21,543 bases of DNA, taken from contig CAZVLA010000002.1 in the NCBI GenBank assembly GCA_964627805.1, forward strand, positions 1 through 21,543. The letters are read 5' to 3'. Positions 1-8,036 of this stretch are shown here, piece by piece. The notes beneath the pieces were generated by a model that saw nothing but the letters and a program-made list of their open reading frames with translations, had not been told where the DNA came from and made no database searches. Source of the stretch: CAZAMI01 sp964627805. GTDB taxonomy: Archaea; Thermoproteota; Thermoprotei_A; Sulfolobales; NBVN01. The first letter of the stretch is position 1; each line of letters begins with the position of its first letter. A program made the position numbers and the translations under genes.

Positions 1-1
1 G

Positions 2-1498
2 TATGACTACGCATTACCTACTACAAGCATTAATGCTGAGATAGAACCCTATGGCGTATCTACATCAGCTACTAATACCACATCATTTACTTGGGGTAGG
101 TTAGCATTAATAACTTCATACGCATCAGCTGAGTTCTACGATATACTAGTTACTGACGGCGTTAACCCACTATACGTAAACATCACTAACGTACCGCCTG
201 GCTGGAACATTACATTAAGGAGTGGTACCACAACCATAGCTAGTAGCGTCAATACAGGTACTACCGTTGGTAATGTATCACTCTACCTCCTCCAGAATTA
301 CCTAAACGGTTACATAGTACGTAACCCTGAATTCTTAATCTATAACTCAACAGGTAATTTAGTACTTGATTATAAACCTCCATTCACAGTCTTAGGTGGT
401 ATGGTATTTAACCTAACTAGGGTTTACTCAATAAACGTTACCTCATACGTGAGGACATCAACGTCAATACCCGTGAGGGCTATCTACTTATGCACCTCCC
501 TCTCATCTAACGTAACTTCTAAGGCATTGATTAAGGCCTACGACTTCAGTACTTCCTCATTCGATACCATAGCTATAGTTAATGTTAATAAATCATTAAG
601 TACGTGCTTTAAATTAAGTAGCGTTAGTGATTACGTGAATGCTAGTGGCTACTCAGTATTCTCGATCGTTACTTACGCGTCATCACCGCTCAACATTACT
701 GTTGACTTACTAAATGCTAAAGTAACTACCTATAACTTCACTCAAGCAGATACGTTAGTAGTTGGTGTTGGCGGTACTCAATACATTAACGTATTTAAGT
801 TAGTACCCACTACTACGGGTCTCTACCTAAGCTACTTAGGCTCTATGAATGCTAGTAGCTACTTCGATGGTAGTACGGACTTGGTGTTTGATGCCTTAAC
901 TACTAAGTCATTAATAATGGTTAACCGTACTGGAGTATACAATACTTCACTCCTCGTCGGTCACTCATGGCACTTAATAAGTACCTCATGTAGGGCCTTA
1001 GGTAGGGGTGTTAGGGCTGAGTTACTAGGTAATTACTTAGTAGTACTTGAGGGTGGTGACACTTCAGATTACTGCGTCCTAGACTTAAGTACAGGTACTG
1101 TAGTGAGTAGTGGGTTAGTAGGTACTAATCTAGTATGTGGTGATTACTGCGTATCAGCTAGTAATGGCTCAGTAATGTACGCATTAATGCTCTACAATAA
1201 CTCAGGGATACTGACACCTCAGGTTTGGGGCTACTCAGTAGGTAGGGGTTGGTTCCTCATAGGTAACTTCACAGGCTATAAGTCAGTAGGTATGGCTTAC
1301 GGGGTGAATAAGCTCTACGTAATGCTTGAGTATGGAGCACTATATAGTATAGACCCATTAACGGGTAGCTACAGTAGGTTAAACGTAGTACTTACGTTCT
1401 ACCCAGTAGGTTACGGTGATAGGCTTGAGTACTACGGAGGTAAGTTAATATTCGTTAGGGGTGACTCAACGAGTGAGGTATGGGTAATAACTCCCTAA
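2..1498 (+). CDS. Large secreted/surface protein, 3' part (5' end outside window)
   Basis: The frame is open from base 2 to the TAA at 1496-1498, so this is the C-terminal 498 residues of a longer protein; an ATG at 401 is internal, not a start. The sequence is rich in Thr, Ser, Asn, Val and Tyr and carries many N-glycosylation sequons (for example NVT, NIT, NVS, NLT, NYT-like sites), typical of archaeal exported proteins. The last 200 residues hold repeated short beta-strand units with Gly-Asp/Gly-Asn turns and phrases such as LYSIDPLTG and YYGGKLIFVRG, resembling PQQ/Kelch-type propeller blades. There is no C-terminal membrane anchor, so any anchor or signal peptide lies upstream. I do not recognise a family. 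Role as S-layer-associated or extracellular binding protein is inference. Codon style matches the window's majority genes. Confidence 0.75.
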   Translation, partial: YDYALPTTSINAEIEPYGVSTSATNTTSFTWGRLALITSYASAEFYDILVTDGVNPLYVNITNVPPGWNITLRSGTTTIASSVNTGTTVGNVSLYLLQNYLNGYIVRNPEFLIYNSTGNLVLDYKPPFTVLGGMVFNLTRVYSINVTSYVRTSTSIPVRAIYLCTSLSSNVTSKALIKAYDFSTSSFDTIAIVNVNKSLSTCFKLSSVSDYVNASGYSVFSIVTYASSPLNITVDLLNAKVTTYNFTQADTLVVGVGGTQYINVFKLVPTTTGLYLSYLGSMNASSYFDGSTDLVFDALTTKSLIMVNRTGVYNTSLLVGHSWHLISTSCRALGRGVRAELLGNYLVVLEGGDTSDYCVLDLSTGTVVSSGLVGTNLVCGDYCVSASNGSVMYALMLYNNSGILTPQVWGYSVGRGWFLIGNFTGYKSVGMAYGVNKLYVMLEYGALYSIDPLTGSYSRLNVVLTFYPVGYGDRLEYYGGKLIFVRGDSTSEVWVITP

Positions 1499-1556
1499 CT
1501 TAAGTAACTACTCACTTAAGTACTTACTGAAGCAACTTAAACTTGGTAGGTGCTTC

Positions 1557-2327
1557 GTGGTTAGGGAACTACTTATTGCTGGTTGGAAGGACGTTAGCTT
1601 AGTCGATGTTGCTGGTAGGACATCATTCACTATATGGGTCTGTGGCTGTAACCTCAAGTGCCCTTTCTGCCATAACTGGAGGTTAGCTGATGTTGATCCT
1701 AACGTATGTAGGTTCGTAGGTATTAATGAGTTAGTTGAGGAGGTAGTGCATGCTTCAAGACTTACTGACTACCTACACGTAACTGGTGGTGAGCCCTTAA
1801 TACAGTTGGAACCCCTTAAGGTGCTACTTAGGTTAGTACGTGACTTAATACCTAACTTAAGGTTAAGCATAAACACTAACTGCACGATGCCCTCAAGACT
1901 TAAGGAGCTAATTAAGTCCGGGCTAGTAGATCACGTAGCTACGGATGCTAAGATACCCTTCAGTAAGTTAAGCGGTGCTGGTAGGTACGCTAATGAGTTA
2001 TGGGGTTTCTTCGTAGAATCACTTAAGTTAGTAAGTAGTAGTGATGTTGAGCTTGAACTAAGGATACCCGTTAGTAAGGGATTGCTGGAGCCTAGGGAGC
2101 TAGCTAACGAAGTAGCTGAGTTAATAGAAGTTACTAAGTTAAGGAACTACTACGTAGTAGTTAATCCATTAAGAGGACCACCAATAACTAACCCGAGAAG
2201 CCCGGAATGGTGTAGAAAGTACTGCGACCCACCTAAGGAGGTAGTTGAGGAGGTAATTAACGAGTTAGTGAGCTTAGGTATTCACGTTAGGGGTTACTTA
2301 AACACTCATAAGTCTAGACCTAAGTAA
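1557..2327 (+). CDS. nrdG: Radical SAM activase of anaerobic ribonucleotide reductase (NrdG2 type)
   Basis: 256 residues. The N-terminus WKDVSLVDVAGRTSFTIW followed by CGCNLKCPFCHNW gives the radical-SAM cluster motif CxxxCxxC (Cys of CNLKCPFC) in the sequence context typical of the NrdG2 (TIGR02495-like) family. A TGGEPL motif near residue 77 is the SAM-binding GGE segment. The family cleaves SAM reductively and installs the glycyl radical on NrdD. A class III NrdD is present at 17928-19814, making it the likely substrate. The start is GTG, 4 nt after GGTAGGTG at 1545-1552. The C-terminal region has an extra CRKYC pair (around residue 220) of unknown role. It follows the surface-protein gene by 58 nt and may have its own promoter. 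It could instead activate another glycyl-radical enzyme not in view. Confidence 0.85.
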   Translation: MVRELLIAGWKDVSLVDVAGRTSFTIWVCGCNLKCPFCHNWRLADVDPNVCRFVGINELVEEVVHASRLTDYLHVTGGEPLIQLEPLKVLLRLVRDLIPNLRLSINTNCTMPSRLKELIKSGLVDHVATDAKIPFSKLSGAGRYANELWGFFVESLKLVSSSDVELELRIPVSKGLLEPRELANEVAELIEVTKLRNYYVVVNPLRGPPITNPRSPEWCRKYCDPPKEVVEEVINELVSLGIHVRGYLNTHKSRPK

Positions 2328-2385
2328 GTCCCGCGTCTTTACTTCAGGAGCTATAGTTAACGTTATTAAGCGGTATCTCAAAGTA

Positions 2386-2402
2386 CTGGATAGGGTATCC
2401 AG
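2386..2402 (+). promoter_or_regulatory. Perfect inverted repeat before the ABC importer operon
   Basis: CTGGATA-GGG-TATCCAG is a perfect 7-bp dyad with a 3-nt centre. It ends 2 nt before the SD GGTGAG (2405-2410), which serves the ATG at 2414. It could be a repressor operator (metal- or corrinoid-responsive) near the transcription start, or an RNA hairpin next to the ribosome site. The dyad is seen directly; the function is inference. Confidence 0.45.
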
Positions 2403-2413
2403 ACGGTGAGATA

Positions 2414-3943
2414 ATGGACTCAGCAACTAAGGTATTAATAGCTGTCGTAATAGCACTAATCATATCGGTTGGCGTGTTAGCTTACACAGTAAGTAACCTA
2501 AGTAGTAGGTTAGGTGAGGTAGCTCCAGTAAGTACTGAAGTACCTAAGCTTAAGGGGTCAATACAGTCCCTTCAGACCATGATTAAGGAGGTAAGTAGTG
2601 ATGTTAAGGAAGTATCTAGTGAGTTAAGTAAGCTATCGAGTTCCATAAACGAATTATCTAGTAGGGTAAGTGGTTTAAGTACATTAAGTAGTGAGGTTAG
2701 TAAGTTAAGGAGCGAGCTCGAGGTACTTAAGGCTGAGGTTAAAGCAATTAATGAGTCACTAGCATCAGCTGCTAAGGCTAGTGAATTAGCTAAGCTCTCA
2801 AGTAAATTAACTAGTGTATCAAGTGAGGTCACATCATTAAGTAGTAGGGTTAAGGAGGAGATTAGTGAGTTAAGTAGTGAGTTAAGTAACTTATCGAGGA
2901 AGTTAGCATCAGCAGCTACGGTTGAGGAGTTAAGTAGGTTAAGTAATTCATTGAGAGTTATTGAGACTCAAGTAAGTAAGTTATACGAGTTAATTCAATT
3001 CCCGGCTACGGTAGTTGACGCTACTGGTAAGCCCGTAGTAATTCCTAGTAAGCCACAACGCATCGTATGCCTCCTACCAAGCGTTACTGAGACAGTATTC
3101 GCTGTAGGTGCTGGTGATCAAGTAGTTGGTGTTGATAAGTACTCAAACTACCCACCTAAGGTTGTTGAGGAGGTTAAGGAGGGTAAGTTAGCTGTGATAG
3201 GTAGTGGCTTCTACCCCAACATAGAGAAGATACTATCACTTAATCCGGACTTAGTAATAGGTGTTGATTCAGTACCTAGTCACCACACATTAAAGAAGAT
3301 ACTCAGTAAGGAGGGGATACCAGTAATTCTATTACCGGATAGGACCGTAGATGACGTAATAACGTCGGTAGTAATGGTCGGTAGGGCAACAGGTCACTTA
3401 GAGAACGCTACCTCATTAGCTATTAAGTTAAGGAAGGAGATATCAGAGCTTAGGGTAGCGGCACTTAAGGCAGTAAGTAGGGAGGGTAGGCCTAAGGTAG
3501 CTATCATCGTGTGGCTGAACCCAATATGGGTAACGGGTAACTCAACATGGATGCATGACATGATATCATTAGCTGGTGGCGTTAACGCATTCAGTAACGT
3601 AAGTGGTTGGGCATCAGTAAGTCCTGAAGCACTAGTTAAGGCAGCTCCGGACATCATAATAATTACTGGTCACTACGTATGTAAGAATTACGAGGACGCA
3701 ATGAGTAAGTTAAGGAAGTTACTAGGTGCTTCAGCTAACTTAATACCAGCTATGAGGGAAGGTAGGGTTTACGTAATCATGGGTAGCTACAACGACGCGT
3801 TAGTAAGGCCTGGACCTAGGGTTGCTGAGGCTATAGAGCTACTCCTAGCAATAATACATCCATCAGCACTTGGGCTTAAACCTAGTCAAGTACCCCACAA
3901 CGTAAGTCCGGAGACCTTCAAGCTACCTAGCCTAGGTAGTTAA
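2414..3943 (+). CDS. BtuF/FepB-like substrate-binding protein on a membrane-anchored coiled-coil stalk
   Basis: 509 residues in three parts. Residues about 6-24 form one hydrophobic helix (uncleaved anchor). Residues about 27-193 are a long coiled coil built of LSSR/VSSEL/LSKL heptads, almost all Ser, Leu, Glu, Lys and Val. From about residue 196 comes a complete periplasmic-binding-protein 2 domain (PF01497 type): RIVCLLPSVTETVFAVGAGDQ, VVGVDKYSNYPP, NPDLVIG and the late WASVSPEALVKAAPDIIIITG segment. The LPSVTE and YxxYPP features favour a BtuF-like corrinoid binder over a siderophore binder, but the ligand is not proven. Normal BtuF is about 250-300 residues, so the stalk is a large addition that would hold the domain away from the membrane, possibly to span the space under the S-layer. 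The ATG start has SD GGTGAG 3 nt upstream. It is followed by its permease after 31 nt. Confidence 0.85.
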   Translation: MDSATKVLIAVVIALIISVGVLAYTVSNLSSRLGEVAPVSTEVPKLKGSIQSLQTMIKEVSSDVKEVSSELSKLSSSINELSSRVSGLSTLSSEVSKLRSELEVLKAEVKAINESLASAAKASELAKLSSKLTSVSSEVTSLSSRVKEEISELSSELSNLSRKLASAATVEELSRLSNSLRVIETQVSKLYELIQFPATVVDATGKPVVIPSKPQRIVCLLPSVTETVFAVGAGDQVVGVDKYSNYPPKVVEEVKEGKLAVIGSGFYPNIEKILSLNPDLVIGVDSVPSHHTLKKILSKEGIPVILLPDRTVDDVITSVVMVGRATGHLENATSLAIKLRKEISELRVAALKAVSREGRPKVAIIVWLNPIWVTGNSTWMHDMISLAGGVNAFSNVSGWASVSPEALVKAAPDIIIITGHYVCKNYEDAMSKLRKLLGASANLIPAMREGRVYVIMGSYNDALVRPGPRVAEAIELLLAIIHPSALGLKPSQVPHNVSPETFKLPSLGS

Positions 3944-3974
3944 TCAATCATTTAAGCTACGGCGATACTCAAGT

Positions 3975-4985
3975 GTGGTTAGGATGGTGTGGAGGGGGTT
4001 AGGTAGTAAGTTACTTTTTTGGGTTGCAGTAGCTTCATTACCCGCCCTAGTAATTACCTCATTAAGTACTGGAGCCTATACTAAGGTTGGGTTCCCCACA
4101 GTCATTAAGTTACTAACGTGTTCCTACGTACCTAAGCCTTACCTAGCCATAATCCTTAGGAGGGCCTTAAGAACCTTAGCAGCTATTACCGTGGGTATAG
4201 CACTGTCGTCGTCGGGTTTAAGCCTTCAGTACGTCCTTAAGAACCCATTAGCTGAGCCTTACCTACTAGGGATAGCTTCAGGAGCTGCTTTAGGTGTATT
4301 AACGGCCTTACTCCTAGGTCATACGGAGCCGTACGCGATATTCGTTGCTGCTTTAGTAGGTGCTTTAGGTACTTTCTCCTTAGTTATGCTCATATCGAGC
4401 TTCACGGGGTTTAACCCACTCTCAGTAATAATTGCTGGTGTAGCTACGTCGTACTGCGTAAGTGCTGTTAATATATTCATAATGATGAGGATAGCCGAGA
4501 AAATACCTAGTGCTTACTTCTGGCTCTTCGGCTCCGTAGCTTACGTACTTAAGGATCAAGTCACTTACTCACTAGTAATTACCGCGTTAGCTATTACTTG
4601 GTTAGGTATTAGGTCGGGTGCGGTAGCTACCTTAATACTCGGTGAGGACGTAGCTAAGTCCTTAGGCATTAAGACTAAGTTACTTAGGGCTGAGGTAGTA
4701 GTTGCTTCATCCGTAGCTACCTCAGCAGTAGTGGCTATGGCTGGTCCCGTAGGGTTCGTAGGTCTAGCGGCTCCTTGGCTAGCTAGGTTAGGTGTGGGTA
4801 CTGACTTCAGGAAGGCATTACCTGCGTCGTTAATTACCGGGGCATCACTAACTACCCTAGCTGACTTAGTAGCTAGGTCCGCACTACCACCTACTGAGAT
4901 ACCCTTAACCGCTATAACGTCATTAATGGGTACTCCAGTACTGATTTACCTACTGATTAAGAGGGTGGGGTGGGGTAGGTCTTGA
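3975..4985 (+). CDS. FecCD/BtuC-family ABC permease
   Basis: 336 residues with about nine or ten hydrophobic helices. Family hallmarks are visible: LSSSGLSLQYVLKNPLAEPYLLGIASGAALG (residues about 76-107, the conserved NPLA-P-LLG segment), GPVGFVGLAAPWLAR (about 257-271) and the C-terminal PTEIPLTAITSLMGTP segment. It forms the membrane channel of the importer whose binding protein is at 2414 and ATPase at 4982. The GTG start at 3975 has a weak GGCGAT 8 nt upstream; ATG 3984 is an alternative that removes three residues. The stop codon overlaps the next start by 4 nt (TTGA), so translation of permease and ATPase is probably coupled. Substrate is corrinoid or ferric chelate. Confidence 0.9.
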   Translation: MVRMVWRGLGSKLLFWVAVASLPALVITSLSTGAYTKVGFPTVIKLLTCSYVPKPYLAIILRRALRTLAAITVGIALSSSGLSLQYVLKNPLAEPYLLGIASGAALGVLTALLLGHTEPYAIFVAALVGALGTFSLVMLISSFTGFNPLSVIIAGVATSYCVSAVNIFIMMRIAEKIPSAYFWLFGSVAYVLKDQVTYSLVITALAITWLGIRSGAVATLILGEDVAKSLGIKTKLLRAEVVVASSVATSAVVAMAGPVGFVGLAAPWLARLGVGTDFRKALPASLITGASLTTLADLVARSALPPTEIPLTAITSLMGTPVLIYLLIKRVGWGRS

Positions 4986-5737
4986 GTGTAGTTATTAAGG
5001 ACTTAGTAGTTAAGTACGGTGACTTCAAGGCAGTTGATAAGGTGTCGTTGAGGGTGGGTAGGGGTGAGGTACTCACTATAGTAGGTCCTAACGGAGCTGG
5101 TAAGACATCACTACTTAAGGCACTAGTAGGTATTGAGCCGATAGCCGATGGTGTTATTGAGGTGTGTGGTAAGGTATTTAGGAGTGGTGAGAGGGTTAAG
5201 GCACCTAAGTACATCTCGTACGTACCTGCAGTACCTGATGTAGATCCGTGGAGTAGGGTTGAAGACTTGCTGAGGGTAGCTACCTACGGTGTAGGGGGCG
5301 TTAGTGATGATTACTTGAGGTACGTAGCTAAGCTCCTAGGTATTGAGGGATTCATGAGTAGGTACTTCGGTAGCTTAAGTAGTGGTGAGGGTAGGTTAGT
5401 AATGATAGCTACAGCACTAGTTAGGAGGCCTAAGGTAGTCGTTATGGATGAACCACTAACCTTCCTAGACCTAAGGAACCAAGCTAGGGTCATGGGGATT
5501 ATTAGGAAGTTAGCTAATGAAGAAACCACGGTAATAGTAGCTAGTCACGAAGTACACTTAACACCCTTATACAGTGATTACGTAGCGGTAATGAGTAGGG
5601 GTAAGGTAGTTGCTGAGGGGGCTCCTGAAGAGGTTATTAGGGGTGATGTGCTTAAGGAGGTCTACGGAGTTGAGTTAGTAAGTACGGAGGAATTACGTGT
5701 TAAGGCATTAGTACCTAAACCCGAAGTCCCTACTTAA
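4982..5737 (+). CDS. BtuD/FecE-family ABC transporter ATPase
   Basis: 251 residues, one complete nucleotide-binding domain. Walker A GPNGAGKT is at residues 35-42, the Q-loop region follows near YVPAVPD, the signature is LSSGE (near residue 132, where LSGGQ is usual), Walker B is VVVMDEP, the D-loop LTFLDLR and the switch His is in SHEVH. It powers the importer encoded by the two upstream genes. It starts at TTG in a 4-nt overlap with the permease stop, preceded by GGTAGGT (4974-4980). The signature's second Gly is Ser and Gln is Glu, a tolerated variation. The C-terminal 30 residues match the usual FecE tail (EEVIRGDVLKEVYGVE). Confidence 0.92.
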   Translation: MSVVIKDLVVKYGDFKAVDKVSLRVGRGEVLTIVGPNGAGKTSLLKALVGIEPIADGVIEVCGKVFRSGERVKAPKYISYVPAVPDVDPWSRVEDLLRVATYGVGGVSDDYLRYVAKLLGIEGFMSRYFGSLSSGEGRLVMIATALVRRPKVVVMDEPLTFLDLRNQARVMGIIRKLANEETTVIVASHEVHLTPLYSDYVAVMSRGKVVAEGAPEEVIRGDVLKEVYGVELVSTEELRVKALVPKPEVPT

Positions 5738-5775
5738 TTAATCCTTAATACATTAAGTTAATTGGTGGTTAATTA

Positions 5776-7353
5776 TTGATTGTTAAGGGGTTCTTATGTA
5801 GTAAAGCGTACTTAAGCTTCAAGCCATTACTTACTGAGGAGGCCTTCCTAGTAGTTAATGGTAAGGTAGCTTACGTAGGTAGTTATGAGAGGGTTAAGTC
5901 ATTAACTAAGGAATTAAGTGGTGAGTTGATTGATCTTAGAGGTTACGTAGTAATGCCTGGATTCGTGGACCCCCACACCCACCTAGACTCCCTAGCACTT
6001 TCGTTAACCTCCTTAGAGCTTAGGGGTGTGATGTCTATTAAGGAGCTTAGGGAGAGGATTAAGTCCTTCTTAAGTAAGCATAAGGACTTAGAAGTACTTT
6101 ATGGTCGTGGGTGGGATCAGGAATTACTTGCTGAGGGTAGGTGGCCCACTAGGTGGGATATCGATGATTTAGTACCTGATAAGCCGGCAGTACTTACTAG
6201 GTTATGTGGTCACGTAGCGTTAGTTAATTCAGTAGTTATTGATGAGTTAGGGCTTGATAGATTAAGTAACCCTAACGTCGTTAGGGATGCTAACGGTAGG
6301 GTTTTAGGGATAGTTAAGGAGGACTTAGTAGGTCTTGTATGGGATTACCTAACTTCTAAGATTAAGTCATGGGGTAAGTTACTGAGTAATTCACTGAGGT
6401 ACCTCGCATCATTAGGAGTAACTACTGTGGGCTTCCTCGACGCTAGGTTAAGGTATGTTAAGGAGTTAATGAGGCTATACAGTCTTAACAAGTGGTTACC
6501 AGTACGTGTTAAGGCTTACTTAAGCCTTAAGGACTTCATTAGGTATAAGGAAGTCTTAGGTGTTGCTTTAGGTAATGAGTACGTAGGTATTGTAGGTATT
6601 AAGCTATTCATGGACGGCTCATTAGGTGCTAGGACCGCTTACTTAAGCACCCCCTACGAGGACGACCCTAAGAACCGTGGTCAGTTATTGATGAGGTGGG
6701 GTGACTTACTTAAGTACTCATTAGAAGCTACTTCATTAGGTCTTCAAGTAGCTACTCACGCAATAGGTGATGCAGCAATTGATGAGGTCCTTAAGGCATA
6801 TACCGAACTAATTAGGAGGGGTGTAGACCCTAAGCTACTAAGGATTGAGCACCTATCAGTTGTGAGGCCTGATCAGATTGAGTTAATTAGTAAGTTAGGT
6901 ATTAAGGTATCAATACAGCCTAGATTTGTAATTAGTGATTGGTGGGTCGTTAAGAGGGTAGGTAGGGGTAGGGCTTCCTGGGTATACCCATTCAAGACCT
7001 TACTGAAGTCGGGTGTACCTCTAGGCATATCAACGGACACCCCCGTCGAGCCTCCTAATCCTTGGGAGAGTATCTACGCAGCAGTTACTAGGGGTGCTTA
7101 CGAGGGTATTGAATTAAGTTCCTTAACACCTAATGAATCATTAAGTACTGATGAAGCTCTAGACCTATATACGAGGGGGTCAGCTAAGCTACTTAATGAC
7201 CCCTACATAGGTACCTTAGAAGTGGGGAAGTACGCAGACTTCATAGTCCTTACGGAGGACCCCTTAAGACTTAACCCTAAGGAGTTAAGGTCCCTTAAAG
7301 TACTAGCTACCTACGTAGGAGGTAGGGAGTCTTGGGTGAGTAGTGATTGGTGA
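5776..7353 (+). CDS. YtcJ-type metal-dependent amidohydrolase
   Basis: 525 residues, the normal length for the YtcJ branch of the amidohydrolase superfamily. Visible motifs: PGFVDPHTHL with the metal-binding HxH at residues 67 and 69; GIKLFMDGSLGARTAYLSTPY carrying the branch-specific metal/lysine region; THAIGDAAIDEVL; RIEHLS with the second His; and GISTDTPVEPPNPW with the catalytic Asp. Family members hydrolyse amide or formamide bonds, but substrates are mostly unknown, so no reaction is assigned. The start is TTG, 7 nt after GGTGG at 5764-5768. An AT-rich 38-nt gap separates it from the importer. It overlaps dph6 by 7 nt, so it heads a four-gene chain of overlapping reading frames. Confidence 0.88.
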   Translation: MIVKGFLCSKAYLSFKPLLTEEAFLVVNGKVAYVGSYERVKSLTKELSGELIDLRGYVVMPGFVDPHTHLDSLALSLTSLELRGVMSIKELRERIKSFLSKHKDLEVLYGRGWDQELLAEGRWPTRWDIDDLVPDKPAVLTRLCGHVALVNSVVIDELGLDRLSNPNVVRDANGRVLGIVKEDLVGLVWDYLTSKIKSWGKLLSNSLRYLASLGVTTVGFLDARLRYVKELMRLYSLNKWLPVRVKAYLSLKDFIRYKEVLGVALGNEYVGIVGIKLFMDGSLGARTAYLSTPYEDDPKNRGQLLMRWGDLLKYSLEATSLGLQVATHAIGDAAIDEVLKAYTELIRRGVDPKLLRIEHLSVVRPDQIELISKLGIKVSIQPRFVISDWWVVKRVGRGRASWVYPFKTLLKSGVPLGISTDTPVEPPNPWESIYAAVTRGAYEGIELSSLTPNESLSTDEALDLYTRGSAKLLNDPYIGTLEVGKYADFIVLTEDPLRLNPKELRSLKVLATYVGGRESWVSSDW

Positions 7354-8036
7354 GGAGGGTAGCCTGCCTCTTTAGTGGTGGTAAGGACTCAACATACTCA
7401 CTACACTGGGCGGTACTTCAGGGCTTTAGGGTTGAGTGCTTAATAACTATAATACCTGAACGTGAGGACTCATGGATGTTCCATAGACCATGCGTGGAAC
7501 TTACTAAGTACCAGTCTAAGGCGTTAGGGATACCTAGGTTAGTTAGGAGGTCTTCAGGTATTAAGGAGAGGGAATTAACTGACTTAAGGGAAGCTATTAG
7601 GGAGGCTATGGATCTATACGGTATTGAGGGTGTAGTAGCTGGTGCTCTACTAAGTGATTACCAGAGGATGAGGATAGCGTTAATATGTGAGGAATTAGGT
7701 CTTAAGACATACGTACCTATATGGAGGAGGGATCAGGAGGAGTACATGAGGGAGCTCGTTAGGTCTGGTTTTAAGGTTATGGTGACTTCAGTTACGTGTT
7801 ACGGATTACCTAAGTCCTTAGTTGGTAAGGTACTTAATAATGAGTTAGTTGAGGAGATCATAAGTAGGGCTAGGAAGTACGGATTCAACCCAGCATTTGA
7901 GGGTGGTGAGGCTGAGACCTTAGTAATTGACGCACCACTATTCAAGGCTAGGTTAGTAGTTGAGGGTGAGGTAGTTTCTAGGGGTCCTTACGAAGCTACT
8001 TACTTAGTTAGGGGTGTTAAGCTTGAGTGGAAGTAG
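7347..8036 (+). CDS. dph6: Diphthine-ammonia ligase (last step of diphthamide synthesis)
   Basis: 229 residues. SGGKDS at residues 9-14 is the PP-loop ATP pyrophosphatase motif, and FEGGEAETLVIDAP near residue 190 is the diagnostic Dph6 segment. The family ATP-dependently amidates diphthine on the conserved His of elongation factor 2, in archaea and eukaryotes. Length equals the archaeal form, with no C-terminal RidA-like domains. TTG 7347 is 6 nt after GGGTGAG (7334-7340); GTG 7350, overlapping the previous stop as GTGA, is equally possible. Its 3' end overlaps the next gene, a predicted MTA/SAH deaminase. Confidence 0.92.
   Translation: MVRRVACLFSGGKDSTYSLHWAVLQGFRVECLITIIPEREDSWMFHRPCVELTKYQSKALGIPRLVRRSSGIKERELTDLREAIREAMDLYGIEGVVAGALLSDYQRMRIALICEELGLKTYVPIWRRDQEEYMRELVRSGFKVMVTSVTCYGLPKSLVGKVLNNELVEEIISRARKYGFNPAFEGGEAETLVIDAPLFKARLVVEGEVVSRGPYEATYLVRGVKLEWK

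Noticed and set aside
1498..1535. Two ACTTAAGTA copies after the surface-protein gene, as a possible terminator or operator
   Set aside because: CTTAAG and TTAAGTA are among the commonest words in this DNA, in coding regions too, so the repeat carries little information.
2328..2413. Cobalamin riboswitch before the BtuF-like gene
   Set aside because: The spacer is only 86 nt and lacks the conserved B12-box; this riboswitch is not usual in crenarchaea.
2572..2832. Minus-strand reading frame of 86 residues rich in Leu and Ser
   Set aside because: It is the mirror of the coiled-coil coding repeat on the plus strand and has no start context or family resemblance.
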